Source: Rhodobiaceae bacterium UBA7378
Lineage (GTDB): Bacteria > Pseudomonadota > Alphaproteobacteria > RS24
Assembly: GCA_002469805.1 (NCBI GenBank)
Contig: DKNW01000123.1
Location: 15,224 to 26,617 of the forward strand
Reading direction: 5' to 3'
Length of the DNA stretch: 11,394 bases
This document shows, one piece after another, positions 1 through 5,444 of the stretch. The notes beneath the pieces were generated by a model. The model made no database searches and had not been told where the DNA came from. It worked only from the letters and a program-made list of their open reading frames with translations. Each line of letters opens with the position of its first letter. Within the stretch, counting starts at the first letter, position 1. A program made the position numbers and the translations under genes.

Positions 1-42
1 AGTGATGATAATAGAGATGATAATAAAAGTGATGATAATAAA
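1..42. repeat. In-frame short tandem repeat (GATGATAAT core, three copies)
   Basis: Three near-identical units built on GATGATAATAAA/AGA, of 15, 12 and 15 bases. All unit lengths are multiples of three, so the reading frame is kept on either strand. On the plus strand one frame reads SDDN/DDNK-type repeats. On the minus strand one frame reads FIII-T/S repeats. The repeat may continue beyond the window edge. In-frame spacing hints at coding use, but a simple microsatellite is equally possible. Confidence 0.7.
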
Positions 43-90
43 ATGGTGCGTGCACGCATGTCCGCCTCCCTTTTTGTTGTTGTTTTTCAT
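1..90 (-). CDS. Possible Ile-rich short ORF or leader peptide, cut by window edge
   Basis: Starting at the ATG at 90-88 the minus strand reads MKNNNKKGGG, a His/Cys/Thr stretch, then three FIII-T/S units up to the window edge: 30 codons, 9 of them Ile (mostly ATC). The peptide is basic and polar first, then a run of Ile, Thr, Phe and Ser. That pattern would suit an attenuator leader peptide ahead of an isoleucine/threonine-related operon lying left of the window, or a very small membrane peptide. There is no clear ribosome binding site, and the upstream sequence is the nrdB terminator. The opposite strand is also open across this repeat, to a stop at 163-165. Treat as a candidate only. Confidence 0.2.
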   Translation of the reverse strand, partial: MKNNNKKGGGHACTHHFIIITFIIISIIIT

Positions 91-110
91 TGGCGTAGCG
101 AAATCGTAAC

Positions 111-135
111 AAAAAAAGGGGGTGACGACACCCCC
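111..135 (-). terminator. Rho-independent terminator after nrdB
   Basis: A perfect 7-bp stem (GGGGGTG at 118-124 pairing with CACCCCC at 129-135) closes an ACGA tetraloop. Read on the minus strand it is followed at once by seven T (111-117). It lies about 70 bases past the nrdB stop, so it most likely ends the nrdA-nrdB transcript. Confidence 0.8.
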
Positions 136-138
136 TTT

Positions 139-186
139 AATATCTGGCCCGTTAGCCGGGCATAATTTCTGGCCCGTTAACCGGGC
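139..186. repeat. Two tandem hairpin-forming repeats in the nrdB 3' region
   Basis: Two copies of a 23-base unit (AATNTCTGGCCCGTTARCCGG plus GC) at 139-161 and 164-186, period 25, differ at two positions. Each contains an inverted repeat: GCCCG/CGGGC in the first and GGCCCG/CGGGCC in the second, with 5-base loops. They sit between the nrdB stop and its terminator, so the transcript would end in three successive hairpins. They could stabilise the mRNA 3' end or be a local duplication. Confidence 0.75.
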
Positions 187-205
187 CGTTGATCGCGCAG
201 CTGGA

Positions 206-1165
206 TCAGTCGAATGCCTCGTCCCACGTACCCGACGTCGCGGCCTTGGTATATTCGGTCGCGCGGCCCTCGAAGAAATTCATGTGCTCGATGCCGTTCA
301 ACATCTCGTCCATCCACGGCAACGGATTTTTCACAATGTCATAAATCGGGTTGAGGCCCAGTTGTGTCAGTCGGCGATTGCCGATGAAACGAATATATTG
401 TTTCACCTCTTCCGGCTCGAGCCCTTCGACCCCGCCCATTTCAAACGCCAGATCAATAAAGGCATCTTCATGCGTCACAACCTTATCGCAGGCACGATAG
501 AGGTCTTGCTGCATTTGCTCGTTCCAGATTTCCGGATTTTCTTCAATGAATGTCCGGAACAACTGGACGGTTGAATTAGTATGCAGCGTTTCATCGCGTG
601 CCGACCAAGTAACGATTTGCCCCATGCCCTTCATCTTATTGAAGCGCGGGAAATTCATCAAAATGGCGAAGCTGGCAAATAGCTGCAAGCCTTCGGTAAA
701 CCCGCGAAACACGGCAAGCGTTTTTGCAATATCGGATTTGGTCTCGACACCCCATTCCTGCATGTAATCGTATTTATCCTTCATTTCGCCATATTTCATG
801 AAGGCCTCATACTCGACCTCCGGCATGCCGATCGTGTCCAGCAAATGTGAATAGGCGGCGATATGAATGGTCTCCATATTTGAAAACGCGGCCAACATCA
901 TCTGAATTTCAGTCGGTTTGAACACCTGACTGTAATGCTTCATGTAGCAATTATTCACTTCGACATCGGCCTGCACAAAGAACCGGAAAATCTGCGTCAG
1001 CAGATTACGCTCGGCACCGGTCAGCTTTTTGTGCCAGTCTTTCACATCTTCGGCCAGTGGCACCTCCTCGGGGAGCCAGTGGATGCGTTGCTGGGTTAGC
1101 CATGCATCATAGGCCCATGGGTAACGAAATGGCTTATAGACAATACGCTCTTCAAGAAGGGACAT
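206..1165 (-). CDS. nrdB: Ribonucleoside-diphosphate reductase, beta (radical) subunit
   Basis: Small subunit of aerobic class I ribonucleotide reductase: it generates and holds the metal-tyrosyl radical that NrdA uses to reduce NDPs to dNDPs in the cytoplasm. At 319 aa it is a normal length for the short NrdB forms. The family's ligand set can be placed by spacing: Asp67, Glu98, His101 (METIH), Glu158 (TEGLQLF), Glu192 and His195 (ARDETLH). Tyr105, in the ExxHxxxY pattern, matches the radical tyrosine (E. coli Tyr122), which favours a tyrosyl-radical enzyme over a Tyr-less class Ic type. There is no N-terminal ATP cone. The acidic, aromatic C-terminus (WDEAFD) fits the tail that docks into NrdA. 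It lies 72 bases downstream of nrdA on the same strand and is probably co-transcribed. The gap has only a purine-rich, weak ribosome binding site. Metal identity (Fe or Mn) cannot be read from sequence. Confidence 0.96.
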   Translation of the reverse strand: MSLLEERIVYKPFRYPWAYDAWLTQQRIHWLPEEVPLAEDVKDWHKKLTGAERNLLTQIFRFFVQADVEVNNCYMKHYSQVFKPTEIQMMLAAFSNMETIHIAAYSHLLDTIGMPEVEYEAFMKYGEMKDKYDYMQEWGVETKSDIAKTLAVFRGFTEGLQLFASFAILMNFPRFNKMKGMGQIVTWSARDETLHTNSTVQLFRTFIEENPEIWNEQMQQDLYRACDKVVTHEDAFIDLAFEMGGVEGLEPEEVKQYIRFIGNRRLTQLGLNPIYDIVKNPLPWMDEMLNGIEHMNFFEGRATEYTKAATSGTWDEAFD

Positions 1166-1237
1166 CGTTTTCTCTTTCTCTCAATGGGCGCGATGTGCAC
1201 GCAAAAGTTATAATCGGTGTCAGCCAGCTGGTTTGTG

Positions 1238-3193
1238 CTACTGGCAGGATAGGCATTCATCATAATCGGAAACCGTGCCGGATGGCGCGGCTACCGGGGC
1301 ATCAGTAGTTTCTTTTTCTGCGCGCTGAATTGACAGGGAGCGGCAATAATAAAGGCTTTTGACGCCTTTTTTCCATGCCTGATAATGCACCTGATGCAAG
1401 TCGCGCTTATGAATGTTGGCCGGAAGGAACACGTTTAGCGATTGCGCCTGATCAATCAGATCAGAACGGTCGCCGGCAAGGTCAATAAGCCAGCGCTGGT
1501 CAATCTCAAACGCCGTTTTAAACACGGCTTTCTCGTCTTCGTTGAGGAAATCCAGATGCTGCACCGATCCGCCCGAGGTCACGATTGATGACCAAATATC
1601 GTCCGTGTTCTGGCCTTTTTCGGTCAGCAATTTGTTCAAATGACGGTTCCGCACATTGAACGAGCCAGATAGGGTTTTATGGGTAAAGCTGTTGGCAGCA
1701 ATCGGTTCAATGCCCGGGCTTGTGCCGCCACAAATAATCGATATCGACGCGGTCGGCGCGATAGCGGTTTTGTTTGAAAAGCGTTCATTAGCACCACATT
1801 CAGCCGCGTCCAGGCATGGCCCACGCTCATGCGCAAGCTCTTTGGATGCGGCGTCGGCATGTTCCTTAATGTGGGTGAAAATTCTTTTGTTCCAGACTTT
1901 TGCCATCACCGATTCCCACGGAATCATGTTGCCCTGTAGGAAGGAGTGGAACCCCATAACCCCAAGCCCGACACTGCGTTCGCGCTGGGCCGAATACTTG
2001 GCTTTCGCCATTTCGTCTGGCGCGCGCTGAATGAAATCTTCCAGCACATTATCTAAAAACCGCATCACGTCATGAATGAAGTTCTCGTCTTTGCTCCATT
2101 CCACGAATTTCTCGGCATTTAACGATGATAGGCAACACACAGCCGTGCGCTGTTGGCCCAGATGATCCTCGCCGGTTGGCAGGGTAATTTCGGAGCATAG
2201 ATTGGAGGTTTTAATTTCCAGGTTGAGAAGTTTCTGGTGCTCGGGACGCAGATTATTCACCGTGTCTTTGAACACCATATATGGCTCGCCCGTTTCGATG
2301 CGTGCCGTCAGCATACGCACCCACAGATCGCGGGCCTGCAAAGTTGCCTGCACAGCCCCGTCGCGCGGGCTCCGCAAAGCCCATTCCTCGTCGCGCTCAA
2401 CCGCCCGCATGAACGCATCCGTAATCAAAATACCATGGTGCAAATTCAGCGCTTTGCGGTTTGGATCACCGCCTGTTGGTCGGCGAATTTCAATAAATTC
2501 CTCAATTTCAGGGTGGTCGACCGGTAGATAGACCGCCGCCGAGCCGCGCCGCAACGAGCCTTGCGAGATCGCCAACGTCAAGCTGTCCATCACCCGAATG
2601 AACGGTACGATCCCGGATGTCTTGCCGTTTTGACCGACACGCTCACCGATTGAGCGCAAATTCCCCCAATAGCTGCCAATGCCGCCGCCGCGCGCGGCCA
2701 GCCACACGTTTTCATTCCACAAATTAACGATGTCGCCGAGGCTGTCATTGGCTTCGTTCAAAAAGCAGGAAATCGGCAAGCCACGATCTGTGCCGCCATT
2801 TGACAAGACCGGCGTTGCCGGCATGAACCAAAGCTTTGAAATATAGTCATAGAGGCGCTGGGCGTGGTCTTCGTCATCACCATAATAGGACGCGACGCGC
2901 GCAAACAGATCCTGAAAAGTTTCACCCGGCATAAGATACCGGTCGGTCAGCGTGGCTTTCCCAAACTCGGTCAGCAGCGCATCGCGGGCCGGGTCGGTTT
3001 TAACCCGTGGACGTGACACAAACTGAACCCCCTGGTCCTGCCTGTCAAAGTCCATCCGCGGCTCTTTTTCAGCCGGATCTCCTGCCGCCTTACGCGGTGC
3101 CCGCTCATCTGCGGGGAAAGTGTTCAGCAATTCCTGCATTTCTTTATCCGTCACACCTGTTTGCCCAGCTTTGCGCAGCGTATCTCTAAACAT
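1238..3193 (-). CDS. nrdA: Ribonucleoside-diphosphate reductase, alpha (catalytic) subunit, no ATP cone
   Basis: Catalytic subunit of class I ribonucleotide reductase, 651 aa. Visible active-site elements: Cys143 (ISCF, E. coli Cys225 equivalent), the NLCSE motif with Asn331, Cys333 (thiyl radical) and Glu335, Cys353/Cys354 in AVCCLSSLN (second redox Cys), PTASIS at 480-485, the radical-transfer pair Tyr615-Tyr616, and the C-terminal shuttle pair Cys647/Cys650 (ECLSCQ). The first ~60 residues are low in hydrophobics and do not resemble the ~90-residue ATP cone, so overall dATP activity control by that domain seems absent. The substrate-specificity region looks present. The ATG at 3193 is preceded by GGGGG at 3201-3205, a well-spaced ribosome binding site, which supports this start. 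It is first in an nrdA-nrdB operon with an NrdR box and promoter upstream. A short ORF (3151-3231) overlaps the start in another frame. Confidence 0.96.
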   Translation of the reverse strand: MFRDTLRKAGQTGVTDKEMQELLNTFPADERAPRKAAGDPAEKEPRMDFDRQDQGVQFVSRPRVKTDPARDALLTEFGKATLTDRYLMPGETFQDLFARVASYYGDDEDHAQRLYDYISKLWFMPATPVLSNGGTDRGLPISCFLNEANDSLGDIVNLWNENVWLAARGGGIGSYWGNLRSIGERVGQNGKTSGIVPFIRVMDSLTLAISQGSLRRGSAAVYLPVDHPEIEEFIEIRRPTGGDPNRKALNLHHGILITDAFMRAVERDEEWALRSPRDGAVQATLQARDLWVRMLTARIETGEPYMVFKDTVNNLRPEHQKLLNLEIKTSNLCSEITLPTGEDHLGQQRTAVCCLSSLNAEKFVEWSKDENFIHDVMRFLDNVLEDFIQRAPDEMAKAKYSAQRERSVGLGVMGFHSFLQGNMIPWESVMAKVWNKRIFTHIKEHADAASKELAHERGPCLDAAECGANERFSNKTAIAPTASISIICGGTSPGIEPIAANSFTHKTLSGSFNVRNRHLNKLLTEKGQNTDDIWSSIVTSGGSVQHLDFLNEDEKAVFKTAFEIDQRWLIDLAGDRSDLIDQAQSLNVFLPANIHKRDLHQVHYQAWKKGVKSLYYCRSLSIQRAEKETTDAPVAAPSGTVSDYDECLSCQ

Positions 3194-3231
3194 TCATCGT
3201 CCCCCGACAGTTCCAGCCCTTCGAATTCCAT
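3151..3231 (-). CDS. Possible short upstream ORF overlapping the nrdA start
   Basis: A 26-codon frame, ATG at 3231, stop TGA at 3151-3153, overlaps the first 43 bases of nrdA in another frame. It reads MEFEGLELSGDDECLEIR and continues, an acidic, protein-like composition. The same frame stays open further upstream to a TAA near 3293, with GTG as an alternative start. No convincing ribosome binding site precedes the ATG. It could couple translation to nrdA, be a remnant of a longer or frameshifted N-terminus, or be chance. Confidence 0.2.
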   Translation of the reverse strand: MEFEGLELSGDDECLEIRCAKLGKQV

Positions 3232-3394
3232 TCTAAAGCCAGCATTTCTGCGGTTTTCGACCACAAAAGAATACCTATCGGGAGGCGCGTTTTACCCGCC
3301 ATAGCTCGCGAGAGCCTACCACGATCAGATACCAGCTTTACGTGCCTTTCACCTATCGCTCACCAAAATTTGGGGGGCAAATCTCAGGACCCAG

Positions 3395-3410
3395 ACACTA
3401 CATATAGTGT
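3395..3410 (-). promoter_or_regulatory. NrdR box
   Basis: ACACTACATATAGTGT is a 16-bp near-perfect palindrome (one mismatched pair) matching the established NrdR pattern ACACWAtatWGTGT. NrdR is the ATP/dATP-sensing repressor of ribonucleotide reductase genes. A weaker match (10 of 16 bases) lies at 3416-3431, 21 bp away centre to centre, that is two helical turns, fitting the tandem arrangement usual for NrdR. The strong box covers the probable -10 element, so binding should repress nrdA-nrdB. Confidence 0.85.
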
Positions 3411-3432
3411 CTAAACCCCTAGATATCGTCAA
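3404..3432 (-). promoter_or_regulatory. Probable sigma-70 promoter of nrdA-nrdB
   Basis: On the minus strand TTGACG (3432-3427) is followed after 17 bases by CACTAT (3409-3404), overlapped by CTATAT (3407-3402), a hexamer common in alphaproteobacterial -10 elements. The -35 is a 5/6 match, the -10 is weaker. The overlap with the NrdR box supports the location. The leader would be about 200 bases. Confidence 0.5.
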
Positions 3433-3554
3433 CAGATAGTTGCAGTTTTTTTTAACTATTTCGACGAGACAGAAATTTTCACGATTTTTCAATGTCTTAT
3501 TGACGTTGTGGGCAGGCATTCGCGTGAAACAAAATCGCAAAATTCCCCACCGAC

Positions 3555-3563
3555 TTATCCACA
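3555..3563 (+). promoter_or_regulatory. DnaA box upstream of nrdA
   Basis: TTATCCACA is a perfect high-affinity DnaA box. It lies about 120 bp upstream of the nrdA -35 element. DnaA control of nrdAB is established in E. coli, so a regulatory role here is plausible, although a single 9-mer can occur by chance. No cluster of further strong boxes or an AT-rich unwinding region is seen, so an origin is not proposed. Confidence 0.55.
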
Positions 3564-3582
3564 GGACGCACATTTGACCAAA

Positions 3583-3888
3583 TCAGTGATTTGCTTCGCC
3601 AGATTCTGTCCTCAAAAAACGCATGATGACCCAGACACAACTTACGACATGTCCCAGCACAAAAATCGGTGCGGCCCAGGCCAGAGCCACCCGCCAATCG
3701 GGTTCGGTAACGAAAATAACTATCGTCATGCACACGGCGCCCACCATAACGTCAGCGAGTGTGACAACGCCCCATGGTTCGGCGAGCACGCGGTCAAAGC
3801 CCTGCCAGCCGACATTTACGTATGCCAAAGCGCACAGACCGATAAAGGCGAGGGCGATCAACCCCACAATAATCTGCATAAATCTCAT
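3583..3888 (-). CDS. Small three-helix membrane protein, DUF1475-like
   Basis: A 101-residue inner-membrane protein with three predicted helices at about residues 4-24, 42-61 and 67-91, joined by a conserved-looking EPWGVVTLAD segment (37-46). The pattern recalls DUF1475 proteins, but that assignment is from memory and tentative; function unknown. The start at 3888 (MRFMQ) is preferred over the ATG at 3906 because GGGAG lies 7 bases ahead of it. The gene sits 29 bases past the thiolase terminator, leaving no room for a separate promoter between them. It must rely on read-through or on a promoter upstream of the terminator (candidate at 4023-4050). Its stop lies within a dyad at 3579-3593. Confidence 0.65.
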   Translation of the reverse strand: MRFMQIIVGLIALAFIGLCALAYVNVGWQGFDRVLAEPWGVVTLADVMVGAVCMTIVIFVTEPDWRVALAWAAPIFVLGHVVSCVWVIMRFLRTESGEANH

Positions 3889-3917
3889 CTCAATGCTCCC
3901 TTGCATTAGCTCTTGCG

Positions 3918-3961
3918 AAAAAAAAGCCCGCGGGGGGTGCTTTCGCCTCCCCGCGGGCCTT
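3918..3961 (-). terminator. Strong intrinsic terminator after the thiolase gene
   Basis: GC-rich inverted repeat: AGGCCCGCGGGG and its partner CCCCGCGGGCT close a short GAAA-containing loop. On the minus strand it is followed by eight T (3925-3918). It lies ~75 bases past the thiolase stop and directly ahead of the small membrane-protein gene, so it may also act as an attenuator for that gene. Confidence 0.88.
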
Positions 3962-4022
3962 AACAGTTTGCCTCTCCATGAAATCCAGTATCGTGGAGAT
4001 TTTTATCTGTGGCAGCTCTGTT

Positions 4023-4050
4023 TTTATATGTTCTTCTTACAGAACTTCAA
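4023..4050 (-). promoter_or_regulatory. Candidate promoter at the thiolase 3' end
   Basis: On the minus strand TTGAAG (4050-4045) and TATAAA (4028-4023) are separated by 16 bases, across the thiolase stop codon. Transcription from near 4016 would give a ~100-nt RNA ending at the terminator at 3918, or, with read-through, a leader for the small membrane-protein gene. Sequence match only. Confidence 0.3.
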
Positions 4051-5224
4051 ACAGGCCCGCAGCACCCATGCCACCGCCAATGCACATCGTTACGACAACA
4101 TTTTTGGCGCCCCGGCGCTTGCCTTCCATGAGCGCATGCCCAACCAGACGCGCACCTGTCATGCCATAGGGGTGACCGATCGCGATTGACCCGCCATTGA
4201 CATTATACTTCTCATTGTCAATGCCCAGACGATCACGGCAGTAAAGTGCCTGGCTCGCGAAGGCTTCGTTCAACTCCCACAGATCGATATCGTCAACGCT
4301 CAAACCATGACGTTCCAGCAGACGCGGCACGGCGAAGACAGGCCCAATGCCCATTTCATCCGGCTCGCAACCCGAAACCGTAAAGCCTTTAAACGCGCCC
4401 AGTGGCTCAAGCCCGCGACGCTCGGCTTCCTTGCCTTCCATGACGACAACAGCTGCCGCACCATCAGACAATTGCGAGGCGTTACCAGCGGTTACGAAAT
4501 TGCCATCGCCGCGCACCGGTGCCAGACCGTTCAGGCCTTCCAGCGTGGTTTGCGGGCGATTGCACTCATCGCGGTCAACTGTGTAATCGACAATGGTTTC
4601 CTCGCCAGTCTCTTTATTGACCTGCTTCATTTTGGTTTCCATCGGCACGATTTCATCAGCAAACAAATTTGCATCTTGAGCCGCAGCCATGCGCTGCTGA
4701 CTTTGCAATGCATATTCGTCTTGTGCGTCGCGCGCCACATTATAGCGGTCGGCAACAATGTCGGCAGTCTCGATCATCGGCATCCAAAGCGCTGGATAGG
4801 TTTCCATCAACTTTTCTTCCGTGATGTTGCTGTAATTTGCACCCTGCATTTGCACGAGCGAAATGCTCTCCACGCCGGCGCCAATGGCGACAGGCACATC
4901 TTCGTTCAGAACCCGGCCAGCAGCCATGGCGATGGTTTGCAGACCAGATGAGCAAAAACGGTTAACCGTCACACCTGATGTGGTGACCGGGCAACCCGCC
5001 CAGATAGCCGCCAAACGACCAACATTCTGGCCCGTGGCACCTTCAGGTGTGCCGCAGCCCATGATCACATCTTCGACTTCACCCGGCTCGATATTCGCGC
5101 GCTCGATGGCGTGTTTGATGGCGTGACCGCCCATAGCGGCACCATGGGTCATATTGAACCCTCCACGACCGGATTTTGCCAGACCCGTACGCGCACTCGA
5201 TACGATTACAGCTTCTCGTGACAT
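4037..5224 (-). CDS. Acetyl-CoA C-acyltransferase (thiolase)
   Basis: A 395-residue cytoplasmic thiolase of normal length. It carries the complete catalytic set: nucleophile Cys91 in NRFCSSGLQ, Asn319 in ELNEAFA, His351 in GHPYGMTGAR, and the acid/base Cys381 in CIGGGMGAAG. These enzymes cleave 3-ketoacyl-CoA with CoA in beta-oxidation or, in biosynthetic forms, condense two acetyl-CoA. Length and motifs suit a degradative FadA/AtoB-like enzyme, but substrate length cannot be told from the sequence. The start is firm: GGAGAG lies 4-5 bases before the ATG. A promoter with a PsrA-like operator on its -35 element suggests fatty-acid responsive control. No fadB-like partner is present; the gene appears to be monocistronic, ending at a strong terminator. 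msrB is divergent. Confidence 0.93.
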   Translation of the reverse strand: MSREAVIVSSARTGLAKSGRGGFNMTHGAAMGGHAIKHAIERANIEPGEVEDVIMGCGTPEGATGQNVGRLAAIWAGCPVTTSGVTVNRFCSSGLQTIAMAAGRVLNEDVPVAIGAGVESISLVQMQGANYSNITEEKLMETYPALWMPMIETADIVADRYNVARDAQDEYALQSQQRMAAAQDANLFADEIVPMETKMKQVNKETGEETIVDYTVDRDECNRPQTTLEGLNGLAPVRGDGNFVTAGNASQLSDGAAAVVVMEGKEAERRGLEPLGAFKGFTVSGCEPDEMGIGPVFAVPRLLERHGLSVDDIDLWELNEAFASQALYCRDRLGIDNEKYNVNGGSIAIGHPYGMTGARLVGHALMEGKRRGAKNVVVTMCIGGGMGAAGLFEVL

Positions 5225-5254
5225 ATCTCTCTCCTATTCAGTAAAGCAGCCGCG

Positions 5255-5283
5255 ATAATGCGCCAAGACACCCCATAATTCAA
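5255..5283 (-). promoter_or_regulatory. Probable thiolase promoter
   Basis: On the minus strand TTGAAT (5283-5278) and CATTAT (5260-5255) are 17 bases apart, each 4/6 to consensus. The predicted transcript starts ~25 bases ahead of the ATG and carries the GGAGAG ribosome binding site. The -35 overlaps the dyad at 5281-5293. Confidence 0.5.
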
Positions 5284-5293
5284 ACATTGTTTG
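5281..5293. promoter_or_regulatory. PsrA-like (TetR family) operator candidate
   Basis: CAAACATTGTTTG is a perfect inverted repeat (6-bp arms, one central base). It fits the described PsrA pattern (G/C)AAAC-N2-4-GTTT(G/C). PsrA is a TetR-type, long-chain fatty-acid responsive regulator of beta-oxidation genes in Pseudomonas. Its overlap with the thiolase -35 element would suit repression. Whether this organism has such a regulator is not shown here. Confidence 0.5.
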
Positions 5294-5341
5294 CGGTTAA
5301 CCCAAATTTAAACCGCGTCCCACTAGCTTGTTTAAACCGCG
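5293..5341. repeat. Iterated TTTAAACCGC motif between thiolase and msrB
   Basis: TTTAAACCGCG occurs twice as an exact 11-bp direct repeat (5307-5317 and 5331-5341, 24 bp apart). A third, shortened copy lies inverted at 5293-5300 (GCGGTTAA) and forms a dyad with the first. The position in a divergent promoter region suggests an operator for an unknown regulator. A purine-rich tract follows (about 5343-5376). Confidence 0.5.
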
Positions 5342-5444
5342 CAAAAAAGAAGAAGATAGAAGAACAAGAATAGGCGGTTGGCGCGGCGTCATTTTTAGGC
5401 CACATTTTTCCGCAATTATAAAAGTCGAAAAATGGAGAAAAATA

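Larger units (their letters stand above)
3194..3582. other. Regulatory intergenic region upstream of nrdA
   Basis: This 389-base gap holds, from right to left: a 15-bp dyad at 3579-3593 touching the stop of the neighbouring small gene, a perfect DnaA box (3555-3563), the probable nrdA promoter with NrdR box (3395-3432), and then a ~200-base 5' untranslated leader. In the leader I see a small palindrome (CTCGCGAG, 3305-3312) and a short ORF at its end. No recognisable riboswitch (for example a B12 box) or longer gene was found. Confidence 0.7.

Noticed and set aside
47..58. 12-bp perfect palindrome TGCGTGCACGCA
   Set aside because: Alone, without a paired site or promoter context; too short to call an operator.
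1..165. Plus-strand frame open from the edge, with SDDN/DDNK repeats, ending at 163-165
   Set aside because: It runs through the nrdB terminator hairpin, and its second half does not look like protein. Kept only as the alternative reading of the repeat.
3194..3394. Riboswitch in the long nrdA leader
   Set aside because: No B12-box or other recognisable conserved core, and no terminator or sequestering stem that I could see.
3540..3570. Possible replication origin around the DnaA box
   Set aside because: Only one strong DnaA box, no box cluster, no AT-rich repeats and no dnaA, parAB or hemE-type neighbours.
3349..3573. Minus-strand 74-codon frame in the nrdA upstream region
   Set aside because: It covers the promoter, NrdR box and DnaA box, and has an unlikely composition.
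4307..4951. Long plus-strand frame opposite the thiolase gene
   Set aside because: Shadow of the thiolase coding frame, whose catalytic motifs are complete on the minus strand.
5328..5444. N-terminal extension of MsrB
   Set aside because: The GTG at 5445 has a well-placed GGAG and gives a normal signal peptide; the extension is a basic, purine-tract-encoded stretch.
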